Part shown: positions 25,980-37,605 of the stretch, piece after piece
Numbering within the stretch: position 1 is the first letter of the stretch
Layout: each line of letters starts with the position of its first letter
Source: Sternotherus odoratus
Lineage: Eukaryota; Chordata; Testudines; Kinosternidae
DNA length: 64,000 nucleotides
Reading direction: 5' to 3'
Assembly (NCBI GenBank): GCA_032164245.1
Contig: JAVMKO010000001.1
Location: 62,850,892-62,914,891 of the forward strand
Made by a program: the position numbers and the translations under genes
The notes under the pieces: generated by a model
The model's input: the letters and a program-made list of their open reading frames with translations, nothing else
Databases searched by the model: none
What the model was told of the DNA's origin: nothing

Positions 25980-28900
25980 TTTGAACCATAAAGACAAGCA
26001 ATTCCATGCCTTCAAACACCTTGGAAGTAAGTATACTGAATATAATTGCATTTTCTTAGTGCTTTATGAAACATGTGCTTTATTTTACTAATTATTGCAA
26101 TTATTCTGAATACCTACACAGTCAGAGCCTTCGTCAGCCCAGCAAATTCAAGCTTTCATGATACCCATTTAATAGACATGCTTGATGGCAGTGTCCACAA
26201 TTCATTTTTCTTACACTAAACAGAATCATGGCACAATAAAAACCCCACCATAAATTAAGAAGGTTAGAATCACCAATTCAAATATCTGAATGAGTTTATG
26301 AATGCAGGAACTGACCTAAATATCAATTTGCAGAGCCTCGCTAGTGTTTAGTTCCACAATTGACAAGAATCAGATACAGCGTGGAAGCAAATGAATTCAA
26401 CATATAAACCATTTGAGCTTAAAAATTCATATGGAAGTTTGATGTGACAATGACAAATTTAAAGGGAATACAAGATTCCTACTACATAGAGCTGTGTTTG
26501 GCCCTCGTCTAGGGGCTGAAGAGGAAGATGGACTCAAGAAACCTCCTTTTGCACCACTGTGTAGCTGGCAGCCAAACGCGACTGAGACAGCTCTATGCTA
26601 ATTCTCCCCTGGGAGATAGCCTGCCCAGAACCATGAGTAAGGACTTGAGAAGTAGATGGGGCTATGTCTTTTGTCTCCTCTACACTGGCTAGTACAGTTG
26701 GCTGGCTAAAGTGAAGCATACAAAGCTTTCCAACAGCTGTACTCACCATTGGACACTGTAGTTCCTAACTAATTCCAATATGGATACCCATTTTCTAAAC
26801 ACAATCTGGCCCTAAATAAACCAAGATTACACACTGAAACTCATTAGGCGACTGAGAAGATGGTGTCACTATTTGTATCATGTTTTGGAGATATGGACTA
26901 GTGACAGCAACTCAATGAGTGACCGTTAAAAAAAAATCCCAACATAGTTATGAAAATAGTATGAAGGCCTTTGATATTAATGCACTAAATAACACCTTTG
27001 CAGAAAAAAATCCTAAATATTTTTTTCAGAAGAGTTGTGAGTAAGGATTAGTGTCTTTCGGTTATTCACAGTCAGAGCCACTAACTCTCTAAATATTTTT
27101 AAAAGAATTAAAAGAGGATGGATGGGAATATGGAGGGAAGGGAAGTTCGGGCATAGGGGGTGGAAAAGAAGTAGGACTGAATGTGAGACTGGAAGAAAGA
27201 AGTGGATAGAAGGGGAGAAGGATGTGATAAATTAGAGTAGAGATGTATCTCTTATCTAGTCAACAGTTCAGTCCAATATTTACCTAGCTTTAAGATATAT
27301 CTAATTTTCATTCATTCCCGCTGTTGGGCTTCAGTGATCAGTAACACACATACTAAGTTGATGAGGGCTGTAGAAGACAGACAAATTGAGACTGCCCACT
27401 TGTGCCCTTTGGCTGTCACATTTGACAGCAGAAGTGATTACATTTCTATGGTGCTGCATGAACATATATTTTCTGAAGAACCCGAAGATTCTCTAGGATG
27501 ACAGCGCATAAATAAATGTAAAATCTGAGTATTTGTAAACTAAATTAAGTTTTGAAACATACATTTACTAATATCCATAATAAAATTATAGTCATGTTTA
27601 AATTAACTGTTGATGGATAAAAGCCAATAGAAAGATACAATACTGTCATCCCAGATGGTAGCGAAAATTAAAAAAAAAAAAAAAAAACAATCAGCTTGGT
27701 ATCTCACTCTGCATCATATCACTTAGATATGTTTTTCATTTTATTTACATCTTTTAAATTACTATTATAATTATTATTTATAATATACACCATGGCACTC
27801 ATGCCAGTGGATCTTTATAGACAAATTCAAAATGACAACTCCTTGCCCAAGGACTCTAGAATCTAAATTACACATAACCCTTCAAGGGATTACAATAAAC
27901 CAAGGATGAGAGGAAGACTGAGGAATAGTGAAAGACCATGAAAGAAGATGGTTGTTTCCCATCTATCTAGTTAGTTGATTTAAAGAAGGATAAGTTAATA
28001 TGTTGCAGTATTTTGTATATGATGTTAGGGAAAAGAGCAAGGGCAGAGGCCAGTAATAGAAGTTTGACAGAAAGAAGTAAGGTTAAAGGAGGGATCTGAA
28101 GGTGAATGAGTTTTCTTGGCCCATCAAATCATGGGTGAATCTTCCAGGAATAATGACCTGAGAAAAGAAGCAGAGTCACTTAGAGTAGGAGACATGGGAT
28201 GCATGAAGACAATGTACTGGACTGTCAATGTGAACAAGGTATGTAGAATGTAGTATGTTGATGGAGGCAAGGGAAAAAATGGGCATAGATTTGAATATGA
28301 ACAGTTTCATTTGCCCCCAATATTTTTGACCCCTTCCTTGTGAAAGATTTCTCTCATTCAACAGGAAAGAAACCCAAATAATGCTATTAAAAAGGATGTA
28401 GTTCTGCCACCCTTTCTTATGTTGAGTAGCATCTTGTTCCACAAGTATTTCTACTGATTTCAATAGAAATATTTATAGAATAGTTGAAATTACAAGTCAG
28501 TGTGAGTAAGGGAAGCAAAAGTAAACCTCTGAGGTACAAATTGGCAAAAGCTCGTGCAAGGATAATTGTCTTAATCATTTCTCTTTTCGCTCTCCGCTCC
28601 ATCTGGAAGATAGCTATTATTAAAATATGAGTAGTGAAGGTTGCTACCTGGCATTTTGTTGCCCTCTGATTCATTTCCACTTGGAAACAATCCTGCAAAT
28701 CTTTACTCATGTGTGTAATCCCAGTCACAAACTGGAAATACTCACTTGAGTAAGGACTACATATATGAGTCAGCCTTTGAAGAAGAAGGCCTGTTTGTTT
28801 TCTTACTTGAGTAAGAATTCATAAAATGTTTTTGATAATGACAAGTACACTGGGTAATCATATTTACATAGAAGTGAATATAATTTAGAGAAACATGAAT

Positions 28901-29490
28901 TTCCAGGATAACAACTTGTAAAACTGGGCAATTACGTTCTGCTTCACATTGCTCAAGAAGCAGACTACTACTAATGGCCTAATAAAAATCTGAAAAGTAG
29001 ATTTACTCTAGTAGCTTTTACTGCATGAAACCAGCTGAGTAGATAATTAGAGCAATAATTCTGAATTTGGTTATAATTATTGTTTTTGTAGAAATTGGAA
29101 CCTGACACAAGACTGTTAAAAACAAAGAGCTAAAAGATTTTTTAAAAAACCCAATATTTACAGCCAACCTTTCAAAAATGCTTATTAATTCTGGGTGCCT
29201 TCATGTTTTGCGGGTATAACTGGAGACGGTGTGCATCAAATTTTCTGAGGTGCAGAGCACCTGTACCTACCACTGATTTAGCTTCAAGTTGTCTCAGACC
29301 TCAAGGTGTCTCAATACAATAAATGAAACACCCATAATTACTGATCAGTTTTGAAAAATCTCAGACTTGTCATTCTTAATATACTTACTTGTTTAAAGAC
29401 AACGCAAATCTACAAAAACATGCATTACAGTTTAATATTTAGGGTTGAGATAAGTAATCAACTCACCAGTACATTTCCTTTTTTAAGAAT
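25980..29490. other. Unique non-coding DNA
   Basis: There is no supportable gene. It includes purine-rich text (27110-27230), an 18-base poly-A run near 27669 and AT-rich sequence near 27760. Confidence 0.4.
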
Positions 29491-29585
29491 CAGAGAGGTA
29501 GCCGTGTTAGTCTGGAATAGCAGAGGTAACAAAGTCCTGTGGCACCTTAATCTTTAAGGTGCCACAGGACTTTGTTACCTCTTTC
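29485..29585. repeat. Penelope-end-like fragment with perfect 29-bp hairpin
   Basis: GAATCAGAGAGGTAGCCGTG is followed by TTAGTCTGG and then an inverted repeat. The arm 29522-29550 (AGAGGTAACAAAGTCCTGTG to CCTTAA) is the exact reverse complement of 29554-29582, with a loop of only three bases (TCT). The GTAGCCGTGTTAGTCTG and CCTGTGGCACCTTAA segments are typical of the terminal sequences that accompany Penelope-like elements in turtle DNA (compare 35935-36000, 40218-40378 and 47985-48085). Confidence 0.8.
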
Positions 29586-31370
29586 TTTTTTTTTTTAGTA
29601 CTTTTATTTGAAGTAATATATTATCTATTAAATGCTCCCATTTTCCAGAGTGTACACAATGTTAAAAAAATGGTTAGCAGTCATGAAGAACTGATGTATT
29701 TGTATCTTCAGAAAGTATCCTATTAGCTCATTGGTTGTCCTTAACCTTCCAATATCACTTTCCCTTTCAAAACTGCAGCGAAAGTGTTTGTGTACTAATC
29801 GTCTGCAAAATCATTTTTCCTCCAACACCACAAAGATATGGGATTATATGACAAGTACAGGCAAAGCTCTTCCCAGGGCAAATGGCTGTTCTGGCTCTTG
29901 ACTCAGCAGACTTTCATTTTCCCTTACAGGTGCTTATAAAAAAACAGAACTAGCCAACCCAATGTATAACTATTAAGCAGCAGAGCCAGCAAATGTTATA
30001 TTTTCTGGGGAGGAAATGATGACACAAGTATAGTAGGAAGTTATTTTTTTCTGAGCTGGAAAGTGGGAATTGAAAAAGAACCTAAACATGCGAAGCCCGT
30101 ATTTGTTTTTGTAATTCACATACATGCATGGAATATGTTGTGCCAGTTTTTCTGTAGTACTGATTTTCAATGATCCTTTTTAATGTCTTTGAGGGAATAA
30201 TGACAGAAGACCTGCAAGCCAGGGCCAAAAAATCAAAAACAAACAGAACAACTCACTAATGTTCCTAAATATTGGATAGAATCACTTCAAAATGTGACAC
30301 AATGCAAATGTACATAGAGAAAAAAAAAATTAGCTATCCATTTTGTAAGGCTCAGATCACACAATAGTTGCCTTTGTTCTTTTTTAACCATGTAAAAGGA
30401 GTAATTGTGGGATATTTTAGGAAAATGTTTTTATTTTCATTCCATTTCATTCAGCATTTTGTCTGGATTAATAAAAGGAAGACAATTTTTCCTTCAATAT
30501 GCACAGCATGAGTGACTGAACATCATTATCCTCTAACCATCTTGGTACAAAAAAATGCCATTCACATATACAAGGTGGAAAATGTACATTCGTGTACAGC
30601 CTTACAATTGAACAAACAGATGGCTCAATCTCATTCCCTAGATACAGAATGGAAACTAACAGATCAATACCCACTAAATGTTTCTCTTGTTCTAGTAAGT
30701 GTTAAAATATCAATTGTAACCGCCTGGTAGAAAGAAAGGAATGTAACTCTGCACTATAAAGACATTTTATTGGAGGTCATGGCACCTGAATATTCACTTA
30801 AACTTAATGTTAGCATAAATGGCTCATGGGCAAAACCTACATACTGTGATACTGGTATGGAATTGCTCTTAGAGTGGGCCAAATCCTGGCCCTTCCTTGC
30901 ATGATGGGTTCATTAGCTCCTCAAATCCAAGTAATGAAGGTCTGCACTGGCCCAGATAACTAGATCAAACCCTAGTGTTAAAAAAGCGTGAAAGGACTGA
31001 AATTAACACCCATAAAAATACTCAAGGGGAAGAAGAGGTTCATGATATTGATGCATTCACAGACTCAGGCATGGAATAATATTATATGGACCCTTATAAG
31101 CTATGCATCTGCCAATGAGAGGGATAAAGATTGTGGTTATTTCTGAAGTACCAGGATTAGGAATGAGGGGAGCTGTAATGGAATATTTATGGCTGATGAC
31201 CCTGTGACTAATTTTCCACCAGTGCTGTCCTCGATGTACTTTCAAGTAGCCTCAGGCTGCTTTAAACTATGCCAGCCACATCCTCTCTCACACCAGCATA
31301 TCTGGATCTGCACCAAACAACGATCCTGCTACACTGGAGCAATACTTACTTACTCACTTTGCACAGCTTT
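29586..31370. other. Unique non-coding DNA
   Basis: I see no gene, element terminus or RNA signature here. Confidence 0.45.
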
Positions 31371-31379
31371 CTAACCTAC

Positions 31380-31670
31380 CCCTAACCACAACCCTGGGAC
31401 CCCACCTCCTATCCAACCCACCTGCTCTCTATCCACTGACTGCCCCCCCCCCATCCAACCCTCCAGTCTCAGCCCCCTTACCATGAGGCTCCTAGCAGTG
31501 TGTTTGGCTCTGAGTGGAACCAGACATGCTGGCTCGTGGGAGCACACAGCCCCTCCCACACAGTAAAGTTGCTCTGGGGGAGGAAGGAAGTCTGGGGAGA
31601 GGCCGGGGGGGGGGGGGGGGGAGGCTGGACAGGACAGTCCTGCAGGCCAGATGTAGTTTGCCCACCCCTG
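31380..31670. mobile_element. hAT fragment with right terminus only
   Basis: The right end reads GTAGTTTGCCCACCCCTG, a standard terminus of CAGGGGTGGGCAAAC-type hAT elements. The inside is GC-rich with a run of 17 G (31605-31621). No CAGGGG terminus is found on the left, so the element is truncated or rearranged. The right flank is TTTTAAAC (31671-31678). A similar CTTTAAAC at 31260-31267 might be a relic of the duplication, but the sequence beside it is not a hAT end. No coding capacity. Confidence 0.55.
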
Positions 31671-31678
31671 TTTTAAAC

Positions 31679-32635
31679 ACTGGTTAAGGAACAAAACAGA
31701 TAAGATTGGTTAGATAGGTCGGATAGAATATAAATTTATTGGTAAGGAGGAAGAGATTGTGTATTCATTGGCAAAATATAGTCAAACCTACATACAGAGT
31801 GAATAAGTCATAGATGAGTCAATAATTTAAAATAAAACCTGTGATTTTAAAAAAAGTACAATGACTCATCTCTGATTTATTTTTCATGACAGACTCACTA
31901 CTTTAGAGTACAATTTGCACAGATGAACATGGTTTCTATTTAAGTCAAACAAAGTATTTCGTTGAATACTGATGAAAGTATTTTATTGGCTCAAGTGTCT
32001 TTGAAGTGTTCACATATTAATCAGTGAGCTGCAACACTGCTTTACAAAAACCTTCAAAAATATAAAATCTTCATGTTTTTGTTATTAATAATTCCCCTAA
32101 GTCACAAATAACTAAGATATTTCAGCTGCAACAATCTACCTTTACCAGATATAAAATTATTAAAAGTCTGAGAAAAATAGTCATAGACTTCTTAACAACT
32201 GTGAGGATCAGAATCTCAGTCCAATTAATTACATTAATAACAGTCCAATTTGCAATGTTTATTCATCAATGAATCTGTGCTAGTTTCATAAGCATATCAT
32301 ACTTGCCACTGGATTTCTGCCCTGAGTTCTGAACAGGTTTGAATGAGAAGGAAACTGGCTGTAATTCTCTCCTTTTGACACTCTGGGAAACTTCTTTTCA
32401 GGAGAGTGATGTTTCCTTCTCAGCTGATATTCATCATAGTTTCTGATGATAGCTTCCGTAGGCAGAGACAACCACCTCTGCCGGTGGCCTACGTCTGTCA
32501 AACTGCCAACCTTAATATCACCTACTTCTGCCACTTCAGCAGTAGAGAGAGAAAAGTCACTGGGGGAGGAGGGCCTCAGAGACAGGAGACAAGGACGAGC
32601 AGAAAAGGTCTGACAAGTAGCAGAGTTAGGCCTTG
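31679..32635. other. Unique non-coding DNA
   Basis: No gene is supportable. The text is ordinary AT-rich sequence up to the Harbinger element. Confidence 0.45.
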
Positions 32636-32638
32636 GCT

Positions 32639-34891
32639 ACACTTGTGAGTTAAAGCGCAATAAAGCCACCCAGTGTGCTCTACCTCACTCCCTGTCTACA
32701 CTGGCAAGGCACGTAGAGCGTTGACTCCATGGCTAGAGCGCTCCTGGTACTCCGCCTCAGCGAGCGGAATAATGTTTGATATACCCCCACTGGAGTGCCG
32801 TAGCACCAGTGTGGACACCCTGGTCTGTTAATGCACTCTGATCAGCCTCCAAAAGTATCCCACAATGCCTGTTCTAGCCACTCTGGTCATCAATTTGAAC
32901 TCTACTGCCTGCCCTTAGTTGACCAACCAACAAACCCTCCCTTTAAGTTCACTGAGAATTTTGAAAATCCCCTTCCTGTTTGCTCAGCCAGGCGTGAAGT
33001 GCTCTCAGAGCATCTTTCCAGGTGACCATGCCTCCATGCGCCAGGCGATCCCCAGTACGGAGGAATGGCAAAGTGATGGACCTCATCAATGTCCAGTCTC
33101 AGCTCCACGCCAGCCATAGGAATTATCATACATTCAGGAAGGTATCAAGGGACATGATGGAAAGGGGCCATGACCGGGACGCTGTGCAGTGTTAAAGTGA
33201 AGGAGCTGCAGAATGCCTACTGCAAAGTGCACAAGGCAAACCGTCACTCCAGTGCTGCCCCTGCAAACTGACGATTCTACAAAGAGATGGATGTGATACT
33301 TGGGGGTGACCCCACCTCCACTCCAAGGACCACCATGGACACTTCAGAGGCCAGTCCAACCAGGGAGGAGGAGAAGGAGGAGGAAAGTGGGAGTGAGGGC
33401 GCTGAGGCAGAGGAAGACACCCAGGAATCCCTCGAGGCATGCAGCCAGGAGCTCTTCTCAAGCCAGGAGGAAAATAGCCAGTCATGGCAGCTGGTCCTTG
33501 GGGAAGGAAAAACACCAGAGGAAGTTCCTAGTAAGTGGCTTTTTGTTTGGAAAAAGGAAGTTTTTCAATGCGGGCTCTTGGGGCAAGGAGGGTTTGGGCT
33601 GCACGCATGCTTAGATGGGAATAGGGCATTAAAGTGCTCTATCACATCATATTAATTGGCCTCAGTGATATCTTTGAAGGTCTCATCTAGAACTTGGGCA
33701 ATGCACTTGGACAGGTTTATTGGGAGAGGCACCGCGGTCCTTGTCCAGTCAGGTTAACATGATTGCGCCACTGTGCTATGAGGAGTGGGGGGACCATTTG
33801 CTGCACACAAGCAAGCCACATATCAGCTAGGGCAGAAGACCCTCCCATGCTTCCCTGGTCACCCTCAGCAGCGATTCCAAGACAAACTCCTACGGAAAAT
33901 ATTGGGACAGTGTTCAGTGTTGGTGCCCCCTGCAGCAATTGGCTCTCCCCAACACAGAGAAACCCAGAGGACAGTACAGCCATAAAACAATCATTCCCCC
34001 TTGACCCTGTGCTTACTCACCATTTTGGGGCTCCTGCGGGTTACATGCGCTCACTTTGAGACGGGCAAATTATGCGATTGTGTAGACTGTGCTTGTCCTC
34101 CTTAAGTGTGGGCGAATCATTGCTCTGTTTGGTGTAAATAATGCTGCCTCTGTTAAGTGTTGCATTTTGCCTTTACAGACGCAACCTTGAGATCTCAGCC
34201 ATCCATGTTATCGCAGGCAGAGAGACTACAAAGACTCAGGAAGAGGTCGCATAAAAACAAATAAGACACCTGCATGAAGTAATGCAACTGTCACTGAATG
34301 AGATGCTAAAGGTGCAGGAGTGGAGGAAGAGTGAAAGAAGGATCTGCCAGAAGAATGAGGATTGCCAGCACCAAAACGCGGTGCTCCAGCAACAGAACAC
34401 AGATTGGTTGATCAGCATAATGGAGCGCCAAGTGGACTCTATCCAGGCTCTCGTCGCCATGCAGGCAGAGCACTGCCATGCTCGTCCCCTCCCCTCCCCC
34501 TGCAGCCCTTGTCCCAAATTTCTTTCCCTTGTGCCCCCATGTGAGCTCCAACCCACTTTCCCCAATATCCAGGTTCTTACCGTCCCCAGCGATCTCCAAC
34601 ACCCATAACTTCACCACCCGGCCATGAAAACTATGACTCTCATCCTCTGCACTCAACCCCCATCACCATACCTTATAGCCATTCTGAAGCTCTCCCATCA
34701 ACTCCTGTACTCCACCGCCGTGAGAGGCATAGGCGGAGTTGACGGGGGAGTGGCAGCAGTTGGCTCACCGCCGTGAAGACGCTGTGGTAAGTCTATCTAT
34801 GTACATATCTTAGATCAACCCCGCCCCCGTTCCACCAGTGTAGACCAGGGCAAAGTTAAATCAACCTAACTCCCTAGTGTAGACCAGGACC
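32639..34891 (+). mobile_element. PIF/Harbinger-like element carrying a MYB-like gene relic
   Basis: The left end is GGCCTTGGCTACACTTG after TTA. The right end, reverse-complemented, is GGTCCTGGTCTACACTAG, so the ends form an imperfect inverted repeat of the GGCC..TCTACAC class. The left 3-bp flank is TTA and the right flank is TAG, a decayed version of the 3-bp TWA duplication of Harbinger elements. The 2,253-bp element carries a two-exon accessory gene relic (about 33000-34262), the MYB/SANT-like protein that Harbinger elements encode beside their DDE nuclease. No DDE nuclease is visible, so it is non-autonomous. Reading frames are broken by stops. Confidence 0.7.
33004..34262 (+). pseudogene. 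Harbinger MYB/SANT-like DNA-binding gene relic (two exons)
   Basis: The first exon runs from about 33004 to 33530. Its N-terminal part carries the remains of a MYB/SANT-like domain (HTFRKVSRDMMERGHDRD, then KVKELQNAYCK, then FYKEMDVILGGDPTSTPRT). It has in-frame stops at the TAA after VQC and at the TGA before RFYKE, and the start is lost. The rest from 33287 is open and acidic (runs of E and S-E). A donor GT at 33531 (CCTA/GTAAGT) and an acceptor after TTTACAG at 34178 remove a 648-bp intron and keep the frame. Exon 2 continues with SQAERLQRLRKRSHKNK and stops at 34262, a basic tail typical of this family. Plus-strand frames after 34262 add a Gln/Glu-rich segment (34282-34608) that may be the original C-terminal coiled coil, now out of frame. 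Known role of the family: DNA binding and nuclear import of the Harbinger nuclease. This copy is dead. Confidence 0.65.
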
Positions 34892-35690
34892 TAGTCTAAA
34901 CGCAGCCTTGAACAGAGTAACCAACTGTAGGTCATGAGAAAATATAATCAGGCTAGACTGAAGAGTATCAATACTGTTCATGATGTTTTCCCCGATTGTT
35001 GCTTTTTAAATCAGTAAATAATCCTTTAACCTGCTTTAGCTATTATTGTGCGCAGTTGTGTTGTAGCTGAGTTGGTCCTAGGATATTACAGTCACAAGGT
35101 GGATGAGGTAATAACTTTTACTGGATCAACTTCTGTTTGTGAGAGAGAGACAAGCTTTTAAGCTTCCACAGAACTATACTTTAGCTACCATTAAAATAAT
35201 ACATTATATAGTGGAAGGCAGAGAGTTCTGGAGATCACAGAAAAGGAATAACAATATTGCAATGCTTGTTGAAAAGTGCTGAAAATAAGGAGAAGGGTAA
35301 AATGGAAATGGCTGCTGTGAACGCTGTGTAACTGCAATATATAAATCCCCAACCAGCTGTACAAATTATGGGGAATGCTGAGGATACTTTGAAATAGTTT
35401 AAACAGCCATTTGAACTGTATATGAAAGCCATGGGGGCTAATAGAATGAAATATGAGCCAAAAATTGCATTTATTTTTAATGTTGGCTGCTCAGAATCAC
35501 TGGATATGTACAATGCCCTTCATACATTGGGAGAGAAGAAAGAAAGGGAAAGAAAGCAGTAAGGAAGCAATGAAAAGGTTGAGGAATAGCATCCTAGATA
35601 AAAATGTTAATTATGAAAAATATATTTTTCAATTAAGGATGCAGAAAGAAGGTGAAACAACAGACAAAAGTTTTGAAGACTGCAAATTAG
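34892..35690. other. Unique DNA with a repeat-like segment
   Basis: Text at about 35055-35180 (TTGTAGCTGAGTTGGTCC, CACAAGGTGGATGAGGTAAT, GAGAGAGACAAGCTTTTAAG) resembles a very common reptile interspersed repeat whose class I cannot name with certainty. The remainder is unremarkable. Confidence 0.35.
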
Positions 35691-35822
35691 ATGTGCTTTA
35701 GGAATTATTTTGAGGAATGTTCCTCAAAGAAAACTTTGAAGAAAATGACCTAGGTCTTACATTATACAACAGGTCAGACTAGATCATTACAAAAGGTTTC
35801 TGCTGACCTTGAAATCTATGAA
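35691..35822 (+). mobile_element. CR1 LINE 3' tail
   Basis: AGGTCAGACTAGATCATTAC followed by CTGCTGACCTTGAAATCTATGAA is a typical reptile CR1 3' terminus, which normally ends in short direct repeats around 'tctatga'. It is plus-strand, strongly 5'-truncated and has no coding part. Confidence 0.55.
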
Positions 35823-36222
35823 AAATGCCATTCCACTAATAGGGAATATTAAAAGAGAAACTCCCTAGAGCAATGAGAGAGTTATGTGAAAGGATACTCA
35901 GGGACATGGACCTGACATCTGTAAAGTAGAAGTGACAAAGGGTCCTGTGGCACCTTAAAGACTAACTAAAGTATTGAAGCATAAGCTTTCGTGGACTAAT
36001 ACCCACTTCGTTGGATGCATGCAGTGGAAGTATCCAGGGGCAGGTATGAATAGGAAGGCAAGAACCAGGTTAGAGATAACAGGGTTGGTCCAATGAGGCT
36101 GAACCAGCTCATTATCTCTAATCAGGGAGGGTAAGATGTTCCTCTAGTAGCTGAATTGGAGGTGTGAACAGCGAGAGAAGAGAAACTGCTCTTGTAGTTA
36201 GCTAGCCATTCATAACCCCTAT

Positions 36223-36482
36223 TCAGTCATGTGCTGATTGTGTCAAATTTGCAAATGAATTGCAGCTCTGCAGTTTCTCTTTGCAGTCTGGTTTTGAAGG
36301 TTTTTTTGCTGCAATATGGTGACTTTTAAATCTGTAATTGTGTGTGCAGGGAGGTTGAAGTGTTCTCCTACAGGTTTTTGTATATTGCCATTCCTGATAT
36401 CTGATTTGTGTCCATTTATCCTTTTTTGTAGGGACAGTCCAGTTTGGCCAATGTACATAGCAGAGGAACATTGCTGGCACAT
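36223..36482 (-). pseudogene. PLE GIY-YIG endonuclease fragment
   Basis: The minus-strand frame begins at MCQQCSS next to the insertion point (36494) and shows MYIGQTGLSLQKRINGHKSD, the core of a GIY-YIG nuclease: the YIG tyrosine, the conserved arginine of the LxxR motif and the histidine two residues beyond. It continues as VGEHFNLPAHTITDLKVTIL and stops near 36243. In Penelope-like elements this domain nicks target DNA for priming. The upstream GIY half should lie before the inserted Tigger-like element (VNVIY-type text at 37612). The fragment is therefore disrupted, although its own frame is open. Confidence 0.8.
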
Positions 36483-36599
36483 AATGGCATATACAGTAAA
36501 CCCTCGATTTAACGGACCCCGATTTAACGGACTTCGGATGCAACGGACAAAATTTCCGATGCATCCGAAATCCGTTATTGGGGGAAATCCGTTATATGA

Positions 36600-37440
36600 T
36601 GACAGCTCCCGCCCGGCTCCCCGCAGCAGGGACCGCAGCGGGAAGCCGGGCGGGGGGGTTGACAGCTCCCGCTGGGGGGAGCCGGGCGGGAGCTGTCAAC
36701 CCCCCCGCCCGGCTCCCCGCAACGGGGAGCCGGGGGGGGGGGTTTGAGAGCTCCCGCCCGGCTCCCCGCTGGGGAGAGCAGAGTGGGAGCTGTCAACCCC
36801 CCCCGCCCGGCTCCTCGCAGCGGGGAGACGGACGGACGGGGGGGTTTTGAGCCGGGCAGGAGCTGTCAACCCAGCTTCCCGGCTCCCCGCAGAGGGGAGC
36901 CGGGCGGCCGGGTTGACAGCTCCTGCCCGGCTCCCCGCAGCGGAGGGCCGGGCGGAAGCTGTCAACCCCCCCCCCCTCCCCGCAGCAGGGAGCCGGGCGG
37001 GGGAGTTTGACAGTTCCCGCCTGGCTCCCCGCAGCGGGAGCTGGGCGGGCGGGCTGACAGTTCCCGCCCGGCTCCCCGCAGAGGGGAGCCGGGCGGCCGG
37101 TTTGACAGCTCCTGCCCGGCCCCGCAGCGGAGGGCCTGGCGGGAACTGTCAAACCCCCCTCTCCCCGCAGCGGGGAGCCGGGCGGGCGGGCTGAAAGTTC
37201 CCACCGGGCTCCCCGCTGCCGGGAGCCGGGCGGGCGGGCTGACAGCTCTCGCCGGGCTCCCCGCTGCGGGGAGCCGGGCGGGGGGGTTGACAGTTCCCGC
37301 CTGGCTCCCCGCAGCGGGAGCTGGGCGGGCTGGCTGACAGTTCCCGCCTGGCTCCCCGCAGCGGGGAGCCAGGCGGGAGCTCTCAGCCCACCCGCCCGGC
37401 TCCCCGTTGTGGGGAGCCAGGCAGGTGGGGGGGGGGGGGC
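36600..37440. repeat. GC-rich inverted/tandem array inside Tigger-like element
   Basis: GACAGCT or GACAGTT recurs about every 60-80 bp (36601, 36661, then onward), and many units face each other (…GGGAGCTGTCAACCCC… opposite TTGACAGCTCCCGCC). The arms are CCCGCCCGGCTCCCCGC with its complement GCGGGGAGCCGGGCGGG. All six frames stay open for long stretches by base composition alone. Confidence 0.9.
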
Positions 37441-37468
37441 GTTTGACAGCTCCTAGAACCTCTATATA

Positions 37469-37600
37469 ACGGACTAATTTGGGTGAGGGGGTGTCCATTA
37501 AAGCCAAAAGTCCTATTATTTAATGATTTTTAAAAATTATTAAATAACGGACTTTTGGCTTTAACGGACACCCCCTCGCCCCAATTAGTCCGTTAAATCG
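37469..37600. repeat. Terminal palindrome of the Tigger-like element
   Basis: GGACTAATTTGGGTGAGGGG at about 37470-37490 with GTGTCCATTAAAGCCAAAAG is mirrored by CTTTTGGCTTTAACGGACAC and CCCTCGCCCCAATTAGTCC at about 37547-37593. The arms are about 55 bp with few mismatches, around an A/T-rich centre (ATTTTTAAAAATTATT). Confidence 0.85.
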
Positions 37601-37605
37601 AGGTT

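Noticed and set aside
31260..31267. CTTTAAAC as left target duplication of the hAT fragment ending at 31670
   Set aside because: It matches TTTTAAAC at 7 of 8 bases, but the adjoining sequence is not a hAT terminus, so chance is likelier.
36575..37507. Several Pro/Gly/Ala-rich frames on both strands
   Set aside because: They are inverted GC-rich units inside the Tigger-like element.
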